A stretch of 39,273 nucleotides of DNA from a virus: IMG/VR virus record IMGVR_UViG_3300027861_001969, positions 1-39,273 of that record. One strand, 5' to 3'. The position numbers were made by a program, and so were the translations under genes. Positions 16,069 to 24,235 of the stretch are shown one piece after another; position 1 is the stretch's first letter; each line of letters starts with the position of its first letter. The notes below the pieces were generated by a model. The model was not told the origin of the DNA. It ran no database searches and was given only the letters and a program-made list of their open reading frames with translations.

Positions 16069-18399
16069 TTAACTTTCCTTTCGTAAGTTTTTATCGTAAT
16101 GGTCAAATCTATCATGTTCAGTTGGTGTTAATAATAATAATCCCGGTTTTACATTATTTTTAATAGTTTCTTGATAAATATAACTCATCCACGTCTGTTC
16201 GAATGGGTGTCCCCATTTTTCAGTTAGAAACATTTTTTTATTACCTTTTTTAGTAACTAATTGTGGCCAATTACAATAATAAATTTCACCATCTATGTAG
16301 GGTAAATCATTATGTGTTCTAATATTATTAAATTTGGTTCTAGGTGAGTTAGGGTCCAAGCCTATCTCAGGTAGTCTTTTTTTATTTGGCCAATTAGTTT
16401 CTCTAAAATCTTGTGGGACGTTATACCAACTCCATTGTGTTCCATTATCACCAAAAAATTCTGTATAATTTAATTTTAAAAAATCAAAATTTTCTTTTTT
16501 AACAATAGATAAAGATTTAGTGTAAAGTTTAGAAATATATCTGTTAAATCCATTTTTACAAACCTCTCCTTTTTTCGGATAAAAAAACATATCATCTTCA
16601 AAGAAAAACATTGATTCCAAATCTTCGTTATCGAAGTGTTCAGCAATCCATTGTCTACCACCACATATTCCCAAATTATCTTTCTTGATGTGAGTAAAAC
16701 CATATTTCTCACATAGTTTTTTATATTCGGGGGTAGTTGTTAAATCTGTAGAATTATTTAGTAGAAACTTTTCAGGTTTATCAATAAAATCACTATCGTA
16801 TGATAACATAGAAGTAATTAAAGTTTCGAATTGTTTAGGAGAATTAAAACCAATAACGTATAAACCTACTTTATTAGTATCTATAGAATCTATGATTATG
16901 TTGTTATTTTTATTTTCAATAACTACAGTATCATTTTTTAAGTCTTCAAAAAATTTAGATACTAATCCGTTAGACTCTATCTTAGAGTAGGTAAATAATT
17001 CGGGGTATTTGTATGTGAGTATTGTAAATAAACTTTCTTCAGTACCCATTAAATTTCTACTCAGTGTGTCATCCATCAATGAGTAATATAACCCATTAAC
17101 TTCTGAAATTATTTCTTTTTTACCCCCAAAAAAACCACCTCTACATACCATATCAACTTCTTGGCCTGATAATCTACACATTGATTGATATTCAAATCCG
17201 TGAATTTCTACTTTCCCATCATAGGGAAATGAAATGAAATGGAAATTACTTATCTTATTAGGTAATTTATCTAAAATATTGTCGTGAGTAAAGTAACCCG
17301 GATGAACGGTATTGGTTAATCCGGCATCAATCCAAAATAAATAATCAGAATTAAATCTATCCATAATTGATGCATCATTTAGTAAAAACATCTTTTGCAT
17401 CACTAAAGGATTGTAATACTCTAATTTAGCTTGTGTTGAATTTGATAACCAACCTGATTGACTTAACCATTGAGAATCTTTTCTAATATTTTGAATTTTT
17501 TGAAAAAACTCATTATTAAACCACGATAAACTTCTTTCTATAAATTGTACATTATCATGCGTTTTATTTTTTTCTACAAATTTTTTTAATTCTGAATCGC
17601 CAAAAATTATTAAATTATTTGGTATCTTAAGAAAATTTTTAAAATGTTCTAAATAATGCTCCTCAAAACCACGCGCCCATCCTTCACTTAGTTTACCTCT
17701 TTTTATATCCCACAAGCCAGTGACTAATGTTGTTACATGAGTATTATGATGTTTGGGTTCACTATTTTTTTTATTAACCTGATAGTACCCTAATTGATTA
17801 CATATTTCAATAACATTATAATTTATATTTCTTTCTTTAAAAAAATCAATAATAGCCGCATCAACACCAGGTAAATCAGGTCTTCTAAAATCATGAAACA
17901 TAATAACACCCCCATCTGACATTCTATCGTAAATTTTTACTAAACTATCATATATCGAATCGTAAAAATCACCATCTAAAAATGCGAATGAAATTTTTTC
18001 AGGTAAGTCTTCTTCTTTTATATCTTTAAACCAACCTTTAACAATTTTTGGTGGAATTAAATCATTATTTTTAAAATTTTGAATTAGAATATCTTGACTC
18101 GTTTTCAATGTAAAAGGTTTCCACCCTGATTTTTCTTCCCACTTACTTAATGGTGGTAGACCCTCAAATGAATCATACACTGTTAATGTTTTTTTAGATT
18201 CATACACATCTAATAATTTTCTAATATATTTTGATGATTCACCAACATAACAACCTAATTCAACAATATCACCATCTATATTGTTTTCAATAACTTCTGA
18301 AAGTTTTGTTAATATGTTTAATATTTGTTCATGGGAAATTATACTACCGTCAACCTGTTTATTATGAAAGTGATAAGCTTCGTTTACATTTTTATTCAT
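16069..18399 (-). CDS. Three-domain fusion: TylF-like methyltransferase, HtrL/YibB-like domain, GT2-like domain
   Basis: This 776-residue protein combines three enzymes. Residues about 20-205 are a SAM methyltransferase of the TylF (macrocin O-methyltransferase) type: IVELGCYVGESS at 45-56, YDSFEGLP near 75-82, FLDGDFYDS at 140-148 and MFHDFRRPD at 167-175. Residues about 217-465 match the HtrL/YibB group, with TLVTGLWDIKRG, LEYYNPLVMQKMFLLNDA and FWIDAGLTN. Residues about 505-776 look like a GT-A/GT2 domain, with LYVIGFNSPKQFETLI, NLGICGGRQWIAEHF and the acidic motif FFEDDMFF. It may extend and methylate one glycan chain. It ends the minus-strand cluster that begins with the mucin-like gene. 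Acceptors are not known. Confidence 0.82.
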   Translation of the reverse strand: MNKNVNEAYHFHNKQVDGSIISHEQILNILTKLSEVIENNIDGDIVELGCYVGESSKYIRKLLDVYESKKTLTVYDSFEGLPPLSKWEEKSGWKPFTLKTSQDILIQNFKNNDLIPPKIVKGWFKDIKEEDLPEKISFAFLDGDFYDSIYDSLVKIYDRMSDGGVIMFHDFRRPDLPGVDAAIIDFFKERNINYNVIEICNQLGYYQVNKKNSEPKHHNTHVTTLVTGLWDIKRGKLSEGWARGFEEHYLEHFKNFLKIPNNLIIFGDSELKKFVEKNKTHDNVQFIERSLSWFNNEFFQKIQNIRKDSQWLSQSGWLSNSTQAKLEYYNPLVMQKMFLLNDASIMDRFNSDYLFWIDAGLTNTVHPGYFTHDNILDKLPNKISNFHFISFPYDGKVEIHGFEYQSMCRLSGQEVDMVCRGGFFGGKKEIISEVNGLYYSLMDDTLSRNLMGTEESLFTILTYKYPELFTYSKIESNGLVSKFFEDLKNDTVVIENKNNNIIIDSIDTNKVGLYVIGFNSPKQFETLITSMLSYDSDFIDKPEKFLLNNSTDLTTTPEYKKLCEKYGFTHIKKDNLGICGGRQWIAEHFDNEDLESMFFFEDDMFFYPKKGEVCKNGFNRYISKLYTKSLSIVKKENFDFLKLNYTEFFGDNGTQWSWYNVPQDFRETNWPNKKRLPEIGLDPNSPRTKFNNIRTHNDLPYIDGEIYYCNWPQLVTKKGNKKMFLTEKWGHPFEQTWMSYIYQETIKNNVKPGLLLLTPTEHDRFDHYDKNLRKES

Positions 18400-18400
18400 T

Positions 18401-18543
18401 TTAATTAGTAATTAATTTTTTATTTTCAATATCGAATATTTTTTTATAACCATATCTCATACAATAGTCGTTTAATTCTTGAAGTAAATTTTGTTCCAGT
18501 TCTTGGATGTCCAATACTTAGTATTAATTTTTTTTTCCAACAT
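18401..18543 (-). pseudogene. Possible sulfotransferase remnant
   Basis: Between two glycosyltransferase genes, one minus-strand frame reads KKKLILSIGHPRTGTKFTS (about 18536-18480) with no start codon and ends at TAA 18446-18444. SIGHPRTGTKFTS resembles the 5'-phosphosulfate loop at the start of phage sulfotransferases. A second frame downstream reads ELNDYCMRYGYKKIFDIENK and stops at 18403-18401, like a protein C-terminus. The two could be the ends of a gene that lost its middle by an out-of-frame deletion. The segment is short and the frames overlap, so chance cannot be excluded. Confidence 0.35.
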
Positions 18544-18552
18544 TATAATTTA

Positions 18553-20076
18553 TCATAACTTTAATGGATTATTTTTAATATATTCATCACCGTTTATTTC
18601 GGGTTGTGATTTTGAATGTCCTTGGTATCTTCGTGAGGCGTCGGTGTGTCCAACATACGGACCTTCACCAACGTTACCATATAAAAAAGTTCCCCAATTA
18701 TCTCTAATATCAATCCATTTATTTTCACTAATGATTTTTCTGTAATGTGGTATCATAGTTTCTTCCACATTATGACAACTTTGATGAGAGACGCCCACAT
18801 ATTGGTTTTTAATAATGTTATGATACCAATCATTCATTTTAGAAGTTCTAAAAATAACCGGGTTATTTGACCATCTACAAGTCGTTACTAAATCAATTTC
18901 AGTTACCCTATCTTCCTTTTCAAAAGGAGTCGTTTTATTTTCAACATCTGTCGATATTTCAAACCCCCTCATAGAATTATCATCTTTAGAAAACCAAACC
19001 GCATTTATAAAATTATGATTATTAAATGATTTTAACAATTTACCAAAATTAATATTGTCTTTACGTAAAAAAACCCAATCGTGTTCTAAAAATAAAAAAT
19101 AAGGTGTTTTTATTTTTGGTAAGATAGTATCGATTGTCGATATTAAACCACCAAAACTAAATGATAATTCAACATTTAAATCAGTTTTAACATCCCGAAA
19201 ATACGCATTTAAATTAACAATTTCTCTATCAATACCTTCATTTCCGGATTTATCATAATGAACAATAAACTTACATTTTGATACTTTATCCGGTAAACTA
19301 TGTAATAAATAATTTAAATAAAATCGGTGATTTTCAACAAAATGTCCCGCCACCACAACGGTCAATTCTTTTTCTACTCTAAATTCGGTAAAATCTCCAT
19401 TGGGGTAATTGTCATATAAAAATTTATGGTAATTACCTCGTATCCATCTGTTATAATTAACGGGACCTCTTGGTTGGAGAGTGGATTCGAATCCTACCGC
19501 ATGATTAACAATTAAAGGTATTGTGGTTAAAGTCACAAAACCCTTACTATTTAATAATGGTAAGTAATCATCAATAGCTATATAATCTCTTTTATAGTTT
19601 GAATGTTCTAAAATATATTGATAAGCTCTTTTTTTGATTAAATACGCCCAAGCTCCGGAACTCTTATCTACAATCCCAAGATTATTTGTTATTGGTTGTA
19701 TTTGTGATTTAGGGTTACAACCTAGTAATACCACATCCCATTCAATACTTTGTAAATCAGAATAAATACCTTGAATTAAGTCACTAAAATTTTTAGTTTT
19801 ATTATATGGAAAATAACACTCCTCTTCAATATTAAAATCGTCTTCACCAACAAATATTATTGATAAATCCTCATTTAACGATTCTTTAAAAATTTCTAAA
19901 TGACTTTTAGTACAAGAATATTGAATCATTTCATCGGTTAACGCTTCAAAACGATTTAGTCCCTCAATATTATATTTTAAAATCAAATCTTTTATCTTTT
20001 GGTCTCTATCGGTGGATGTCGATAAATTAATATAATATCCTTTATCTGCCAAATTATAATTTAATACTTTAAACAT
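18553..20076 (-). CDS. GT25 glycosyltransferase fused to a second GT-A-like domain
   Basis: This 507-residue protein has two halves. Residues about 10-230 fit GT25 (LPS/collagen glycosyltransferases): GYYINLSTSTDRDQKI near 13-28, SCTKSHLEIFK near 54-64, the acidic FVGEDDFNIEE at 75-85, GAWAYLIKKRAYQYIL, then a late DDYLP. Residues about 245-507 begin LTVVVAGHFVENHRFYLNYL and contain FLFLEHDWVF, typical of a GT-A fold with an acidic metal site. It probably adds two sugars in sequence. It follows the gene at 20147 by about 70 bases with no clear promoter. Confidence 0.8.
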   Translation of the reverse strand: MFKVLNYNLADKGYYINLSTSTDRDQKIKDLILKYNIEGLNRFEALTDEMIQYSCTKSHLEIFKESLNEDLSIIFVGEDDFNIEEECYFPYNKTKNFSDLIQGIYSDLQSIEWDVVLLGCNPKSQIQPITNNLGIVDKSSGAWAYLIKKRAYQYILEHSNYKRDYIAIDDYLPLLNSKGFVTLTTIPLIVNHAVGFESTLQPRGPVNYNRWIRGNYHKFLYDNYPNGDFTEFRVEKELTVVVAGHFVENHRFYLNYLLHSLPDKVSKCKFIVHYDKSGNEGIDREIVNLNAYFRDVKTDLNVELSFSFGGLISTIDTILPKIKTPYFLFLEHDWVFLRKDNINFGKLLKSFNNHNFINAVWFSKDDNSMRGFEISTDVENKTTPFEKEDRVTEIDLVTTCRWSNNPVIFRTSKMNDWYHNIIKNQYVGVSHQSCHNVEETMIPHYRKIISENKWIDIRDNWGTFLYGNVGEGPYVGHTDASRRYQGHSKSQPEINGDEYIKNNPLKL

Positions 20077-20146
20077 ATTTTAATAATTTTTTTTATCTGT
20101 AATCTATTATCCCCTTAATGTTAATATTCAGGAATATCGGAGATAA

Positions 20147-20908
20147 TTAATATCTATCTTCAACTTTATGTTCTGTTATGAACGGGGTTTCGGTGTGAAT
20201 TAATTTAAAATTTGACATAGGAATTACAAAAGATAAATTAGACAAATAACCTGTTTTATATCCATATGGTTTCTCATAACCATAATCGGTAATAAAGTTC
20301 CAATTTTTAAAAAAAAGTTTAAAACTATCGGAATCTTTACCAAAAAATAATTGATTAGTACCGTCTAACGTATCGTAATCGTCATCACTAAAATCAAGAG
20401 ATAAATCTTCAATATATTTATTATGATTATAAAATAACTCCTGAGATGGATGTCTATTTTTATAAACAAATCTAGCTGACGAAGTTTTTACCGTATTTGG
20501 TTCGTATAAATTTTTTAATGTTTCAATCAACTTACTATTATCAATGTGTGGTGTTATTTTAGTATCACATTCTAAAAAAAATAAACCTAAATAACCATCA
20601 TTAGCCGCTTTTTCTAAAATAAACCTTCTTGAGTTCCAAGGGTATTTTACGGGATATAACCCAATGGGGTTTTCAGGTAATAATTCATTTTTAATTGAAT
20701 TTTTATTATTTTTTCTTAAGTCATTAATATCGAAAACTTTAATTAATGGATGGTTTTCATATTCTGAAAACTCTTTTTTTAAATTTGTTGTAATATAATA
20801 CGGGATATCTAAATTTAACTCTAAATATCGTTTTAAATTAAACTCTTTAAATCTCCTAACATAATTGGGGTAATTAACCTCACTTAAAAAACAAAAATGT
20901 TCCGTCAT
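20147..20908 (-). CDS. Glycosyltransferase-like protein of unknown family
   Basis: This 253-residue protein begins six bases after the GT60-type gene, so the two are coupled. HFCFLSEVNYPNYVRRFKEF and DIPYYITTNLKKEF resemble the first strands of a GT-A fold. LGLFFLECDTKI near 128-139 has an acidic CDT where a DxD-like motif is expected. No recognised family signature. Role inferred from fold hints and position inside a glycan cluster. Confidence 0.55.
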   Translation of the reverse strand: MTEHFCFLSEVNYPNYVRRFKEFNLKRYLELNLDIPYYITTNLKKEFSEYENHPLIKVFDINDLRKNNKNSIKNELLPENPIGLYPVKYPWNSRRFILEKAANDGYLGLFFLECDTKITPHIDNSKLIETLKNLYEPNTVKTSSARFVYKNRHPSQELFYNHNKYIEDLSLDFSDDDYDTLDGTNQLFFGKDSDSFKLFFKNWNFITDYGYEKPYGYKTGYLSNLSFVIPMSNFKLIHTETPFITEHKVEDRY

Positions 20909-20914
20909 AATCCA

Positions 20915-22159
20915 TCATAAATTTCCTGTTATTCTATCACACCACCCTTTTGATTTACTATGAGGCCATACAACCCAATGGTGTGGTTTATCTGTTGTTT
21001 GAAACTCTCTCCATATTTTGCAATAACCTGAAGGGTCTTTTAACATTCTATTAATTTCGTTAACGTCAGCATCTTTACGATTTAAAGTTTCATCATTTTC
21101 ATCGTGAAAGGCCACAACCCAAAAATCATAATCTTTTTCAGGTACTTGTCCAAAATTTAAATCGATACAATGTTTAAAAATTGTTGTAAAACTATCTAAC
21201 CATTCTTCTTCAGATTCAAAGTTATATGGGTTAGGTGGATATTTTTTATCTAATGTATATTGTTGAACAGCTCTTTTTGAAAAGTGTAATCCCGAATATT
21301 TTTCATAATCTTTAAGGGTTCTTTCTGTACCAAACCCATATTTACCAAAATCCAATTCAACCTCACCGTCCATTCCAAACAGTTGTCGATTTTTTTTATG
21401 AGCCAAATTATTTTTATTTACCCAATCCTTATCGTCATCCCATTGTTTTGTTCTACCTTCTCTAGTGTATTCGTGCCATATAACCACTTTATGAATATGA
21501 AATAAATCATACCCGTGAGTAAATGCTCTAACACCTATTGATATTTCTTCACCATGAAAATAAAACTCCGGGTCATGTTGTACTTCCTCACTAAATTGAC
21601 CTAAGGTAAAGCAGAAATGAGCCGAATAAAATCTTGCCGGTACAGGTAAGGTTAATTGTTCCCAATTAGGTATTGATTCAGGTAAAAAGAATACCGCACC
21701 TTCAGGTATAAATCTATCAAAAGACATTCTCCATGGAACATTAACCCTTCCTTCGGGGTCATTTTTAGGTGAGAATGATGGGACATATCCGGTTAGTAAA
21801 GGTTTTTTATGTCCTTTTTCTTGTAGTTGGTTAATCATCTCGATTAGAGTGATATCCCAATCTTTTTCAAACCTCATATGAGAATCAATTTGTAATGTAT
21901 AAGTTTCTCCGGAATAGACTTGTTGTATTTGATGTCTCGCCCAACATGCCCCTTTAGATTCGGAATATAGAACGTCAATAATCCTAAATCTATCGTCATC
22001 ACCATACTTAGAAAGGTCCGAAAATTCGTCTTCGGGGTGGTATTGATGACAAATACCTATCCTCAGGTTTTCAGGGTTTTTAGAATTTTCCAACATGTTA
22101 TCGATTGTTGGAATAAGTTGAGGGTCTCGATATGATGCGATTTGAACAAATATTTCCAT
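20915..22159 (-). CDS. GT60-type polypeptide GlcNAc transferase (PF11397-like)
   Basis: This 414-residue protein matches the GlcNAc family of polypeptide alpha-N-acetylglucosaminyltransferases. Visible motifs in order are IFVQIASYRDPQL at 3-15, SKGACWARHQIQQVY at 68-82, LQIDSHMRFEKDWD at 89-102 (DxH metal motif), SAHFCFTLGQF, FYFHGEEISIGVRAFTHGYD and WHEYTREGR. Family enzymes transfer GlcNAc from UDP-GlcNAc to hydroxyproline of Skp1 in Dictyostelium and to Thr in trypanosome mucins. The gene directly upstream on the same strand encodes a Thr/Pro-rich mucin-like protein, a plausible acceptor. Family call is strong; the donor in this phage is inferred. Confidence 0.85.
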   Translation of the reverse strand: MEIFVQIASYRDPQLIPTIDNMLENSKNPENLRIGICHQYHPEDEFSDLSKYGDDDRFRIIDVLYSESKGACWARHQIQQVYSGETYTLQIDSHMRFEKDWDITLIEMINQLQEKGHKKPLLTGYVPSFSPKNDPEGRVNVPWRMSFDRFIPEGAVFFLPESIPNWEQLTLPVPARFYSAHFCFTLGQFSEEVQHDPEFYFHGEEISIGVRAFTHGYDLFHIHKVVIWHEYTREGRTKQWDDDKDWVNKNNLAHKKNRQLFGMDGEVELDFGKYGFGTERTLKDYEKYSGLHFSKRAVQQYTLDKKYPPNPYNFESEEEWLDSFTTIFKHCIDLNFGQVPEKDYDFWVVAFHDENDETLNRKDADVNEINRMLKDPSGYCKIWREFQTTDKPHHWVVWPHSKSKGWCDRITGNL

Positions 22160-22276
22160 ATTACTTTTAATTTAATTTAAATATAGAAATAATATTTGTA
22201 TCGTGAAGTATTAATCTTATTAAACTCATCTGTAATTAACTATAAAAATATTTTTTTTATAATTTTACGTTGGGTC

Positions 22277-24208
22277 TTATTCATCACAGCAAGTACCTAT
22301 GATATTTGGACCGTCAAGAAAGGCGTCATAATCTACTAATTCATTTGTACAGATAGTAAGGGTACCTCCCGCAGGTACAAGAGAAGTACCAACAAATCCG
22401 GTAGTGCAGTCTCTATAAGTTACTTGACCATCATTAACGGTAAAGTTTTGAAATCTAATATTTAAACAATCACATGTTGGTGTTATTGTTGGTGTTGGTG
22501 TTATTGTTGGTGTTGGTGTTGGTGTTGCCGTATAAGATGGTGGGCAACATCCTATATTTATCCAACTATATTCAGATGAATCTAAAACTTCAACTGCACA
22601 AATGATAGTTATTCCGGGAGGGATTTCTTGAGTGACATTAAAGAAATCACCACATCGTTTATACGTTAAATCTTGAGGTTTTCCGGTAGGATTAGTTATT
22701 TCAAATTCAAAACATTCACACGTTGGTGTTGGTGTTATTGTCGGTGTTGGTGTTGGTGTTGGTGGTACGTTACAACAATCAATAAAATTAGCCTCAACCT
22801 CACCCACAGGTTCCATTGACACTATTAAACCTAAACAAAATGTTGACGTACCTCCAATTGGTATAATTTCGAAATCACTTCCACCCTCACAAGTTTTATA
22901 AGTTACTTTAGCATCTTTTGAGGCTAGATTTCTGAATTCCCATATGAAACACTCACACGTTGGTGTTGGTGTTATTGTAGGAGTATTCGTAGGTGTGATA
23001 GTATTCGTTGGTGTCACCGTTGGTGTTACCGTAGGTGTTGCCGTTAAAGTATTTGTTGGTGTTACCGTAGGTGTTGCCGTCAGAGTATTTGTCGGTGTTA
23101 CCGTTGGTGTTGCCGTCAGGGTATTTGTCGGTGTTACCGTAGGTGTTGCCGTCAGAGTATTCGTTGGTGTTACCGTAGGTGTTGCCGTTAAAGTATTCGT
23201 TGGTGTTACCGTAGGTGTTGCCGTTAAAGTATTTGTCGGTGTTACCGTAGGTGTTGCCGTTAAAGTATTTGTCGGTGTTACCGTAGGTGTTGCCGTTAAA
23301 GTATTCGTAGGTGTTACCGTTGGTGTTGCCGTCAGAGTATTTGTCGGAGTTACCGTAGGTGTACTTGTTGGTGTTGATGTAATACCTGTAAATGTTGGTG
23401 TTGGTGTGTTCGTAGGTGTTACCGTAGGTGTTGCCGTAGGTGTTACCGTTGGTGTGGAGGTTAAAGTATTTGTCGGTGTTACCGTTGGTGTTGCCGTTAA
23501 AGTATTCGTAGGTGTTACCGTAGGTGTTGCCGTCAGAGTATTTGTCGGTGTTACCGTTGGTGTTGCCGTCAGAGTATTTGTCGGTGTTACCGTTGGTGTT
23601 ACCGTTGGTGTTACCGTAGGTGTCACCGTTGGTGTTGCGGTTAAAGTATTCGTTGGTGTTACCGTTGGTGTTGCCGTTGGTGTTGCGGTTAAAGTATTCG
23701 TTGGTGTTACCGTTGGTGTTGCCGTTGGTGTTGGGTCAGGACAAGTATTATTAATACAAGGTAATCCAATAAAGTAATCAACCTCGTTAGAACTTACTGA
23801 AGGTTCTTTTCCACAAACGTATAATGAAGTGTTAGGAAATATAACCGAATCATTTACTTCCGCACCATCACAATTTATATATGATATGTTAAATTGGTCT
23901 ACTAATGAAGTATTTGTAAATGTTAAACAATTACAATCAACAATCATTGAGGTCGTAGGTGTAGGTGTGATTGTCGGTGTCGGTGTTGGGGTCACACATG
24001 AAATTAATTTAAAAAACTCACAGCCTGTGGAATCAATAATAACAACTAATATTTGGTCGGCACCTGATAATTGAGTGGGTGTATTTAAATATACCGGAAG
24101 TGACGGCACTCCCGTTGACACAACATAACAATATGTCATAGTCAAATCACACATTTTTATTGTGTAAGGAGGTACTCCGGTAATCGATGTTAACTCAACT
24201 AAAATCAT
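22277..24208 (-). CDS. Mucin-like Thr/Pro repeat protein with four-Cys modules
   Basis: This 643-residue protein has an N-terminal domain of about 72 residues, a Thr/Pro linker, one Cys module, a long Thr/Pro stretch (about 160-430) built from [12 protein letters not shown] repeats, then three more Cys modules joined by [11 protein letters not shown] linkers. Each module follows CxC-hydrophobic, TY(K/R)xC or similar, an (I/V)P-x-GG/G turn and a final Cys. Thr at every second residue with Pro or small residues between is a mucin-type O-glycosylation setting, and the next gene encodes a GT60-type transferase. A TATTTATTATTA element directly precedes the start, so it is probably a virion fibre or decoration. 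No signal peptide or membrane anchor is visible. Confidence 0.8.
   Translation of the reverse strand: MILVELTSITGVPPYTIKMCDLTMTYCYVVSTGVPSLPVYLNTPTQLSGADQILVVIIDSTGCEFFKLISCVTPTPTPTITPTPTTSMIVDCNCLTFTNTSLVDQFNISYINCDGAEVNDSVIFPNTSLYVCGKEPSVSSNEVDYFIGLPCINNTCPDPTPTATPTVTPTNTLTATPTATPTVTPTNTLTATPTVTPTVTPTVTPTVTPTNTLTATPTVTPTNTLTATPTVTPTNTLTATPTVTPTNTLTSTPTVTPTATPTVTPTNTPTPTFTGITSTPTSTPTVTPTNTLTATPTVTPTNTLTATPTVTPTNTLTATPTVTPTNTLTATPTVTPTNTLTATPTVTPTNTLTATPTVTPTNTLTATPTVTPTNTLTATPTVTPTNTLTATPTVTPTVTPTNTITPTNTPTITPTPTCECFIWEFRNLASKDAKVTYKTCEGGSDFEIIPIGGTSTFCLGLIVSMEPVGEVEANFIDCCNVPPTPTPTPTITPTPTCECFEFEITNPTGKPQDLTYKRCGDFFNVTQEIPPGITIICAVEVLDSSEYSWINIGCCPPSYTATPTPTPTITPTPTITPTCDCLNIRFQNFTVNDGQVTYRDCTTGFVGTSLVPAGGTLTICTNELVDYDAFLDGPNIIGTCCDE
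22955..23745 (-). repeat. 36-base minisatellite encoding [12 protein letters not shown]
   Basis: About sixteen TNTL-containing units, most 36 bases long, with some 12- and 18-base variants. Units differ mainly at synonymous sites (Leu TTA or CTG, several Thr and Pro codons), so the protein repeat is purer than the DNA repeat. One non-repeat island ([11 protein letters not shown], near 23375-23410) divides the array. Confidence 0.9.
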
Positions 24209-24210
24209 TA

Positions 24211-24220
24211 ATAATAAATA
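24211..24220 (-). promoter_or_regulatory. TATTTATTAT element, possible late promoter
   Basis: On the minus strand TATTTATTATTA runs almost into the ATG of the mucin-like gene at 24208, so any transcript from it would be nearly leaderless unless the start is different. Confidence 0.4.
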
Positions 24221-24235
24221 CTAATTTTTATATTA

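Noticed and set aside
18491-18745. Plus-strand 84-residue hydrophobic frame
   Set aside because: It overlaps the end of the GT25-GT2 gene antisense and has no recognisable motif or leader.
22955-23745. CRISPR-like appearance of the 36-base repeats
   Set aside because: Units are contiguous without unique spacers and keep the codon frame; this is a coding minisatellite.
22944-23777. Plus-strand frame of 277 residues made of GVTVGV repeats
   Set aside because: It is the complement of the Thr/Pro minisatellite and stays open only because of the repeat. The minus-strand protein has structured Cys modules on both sides.
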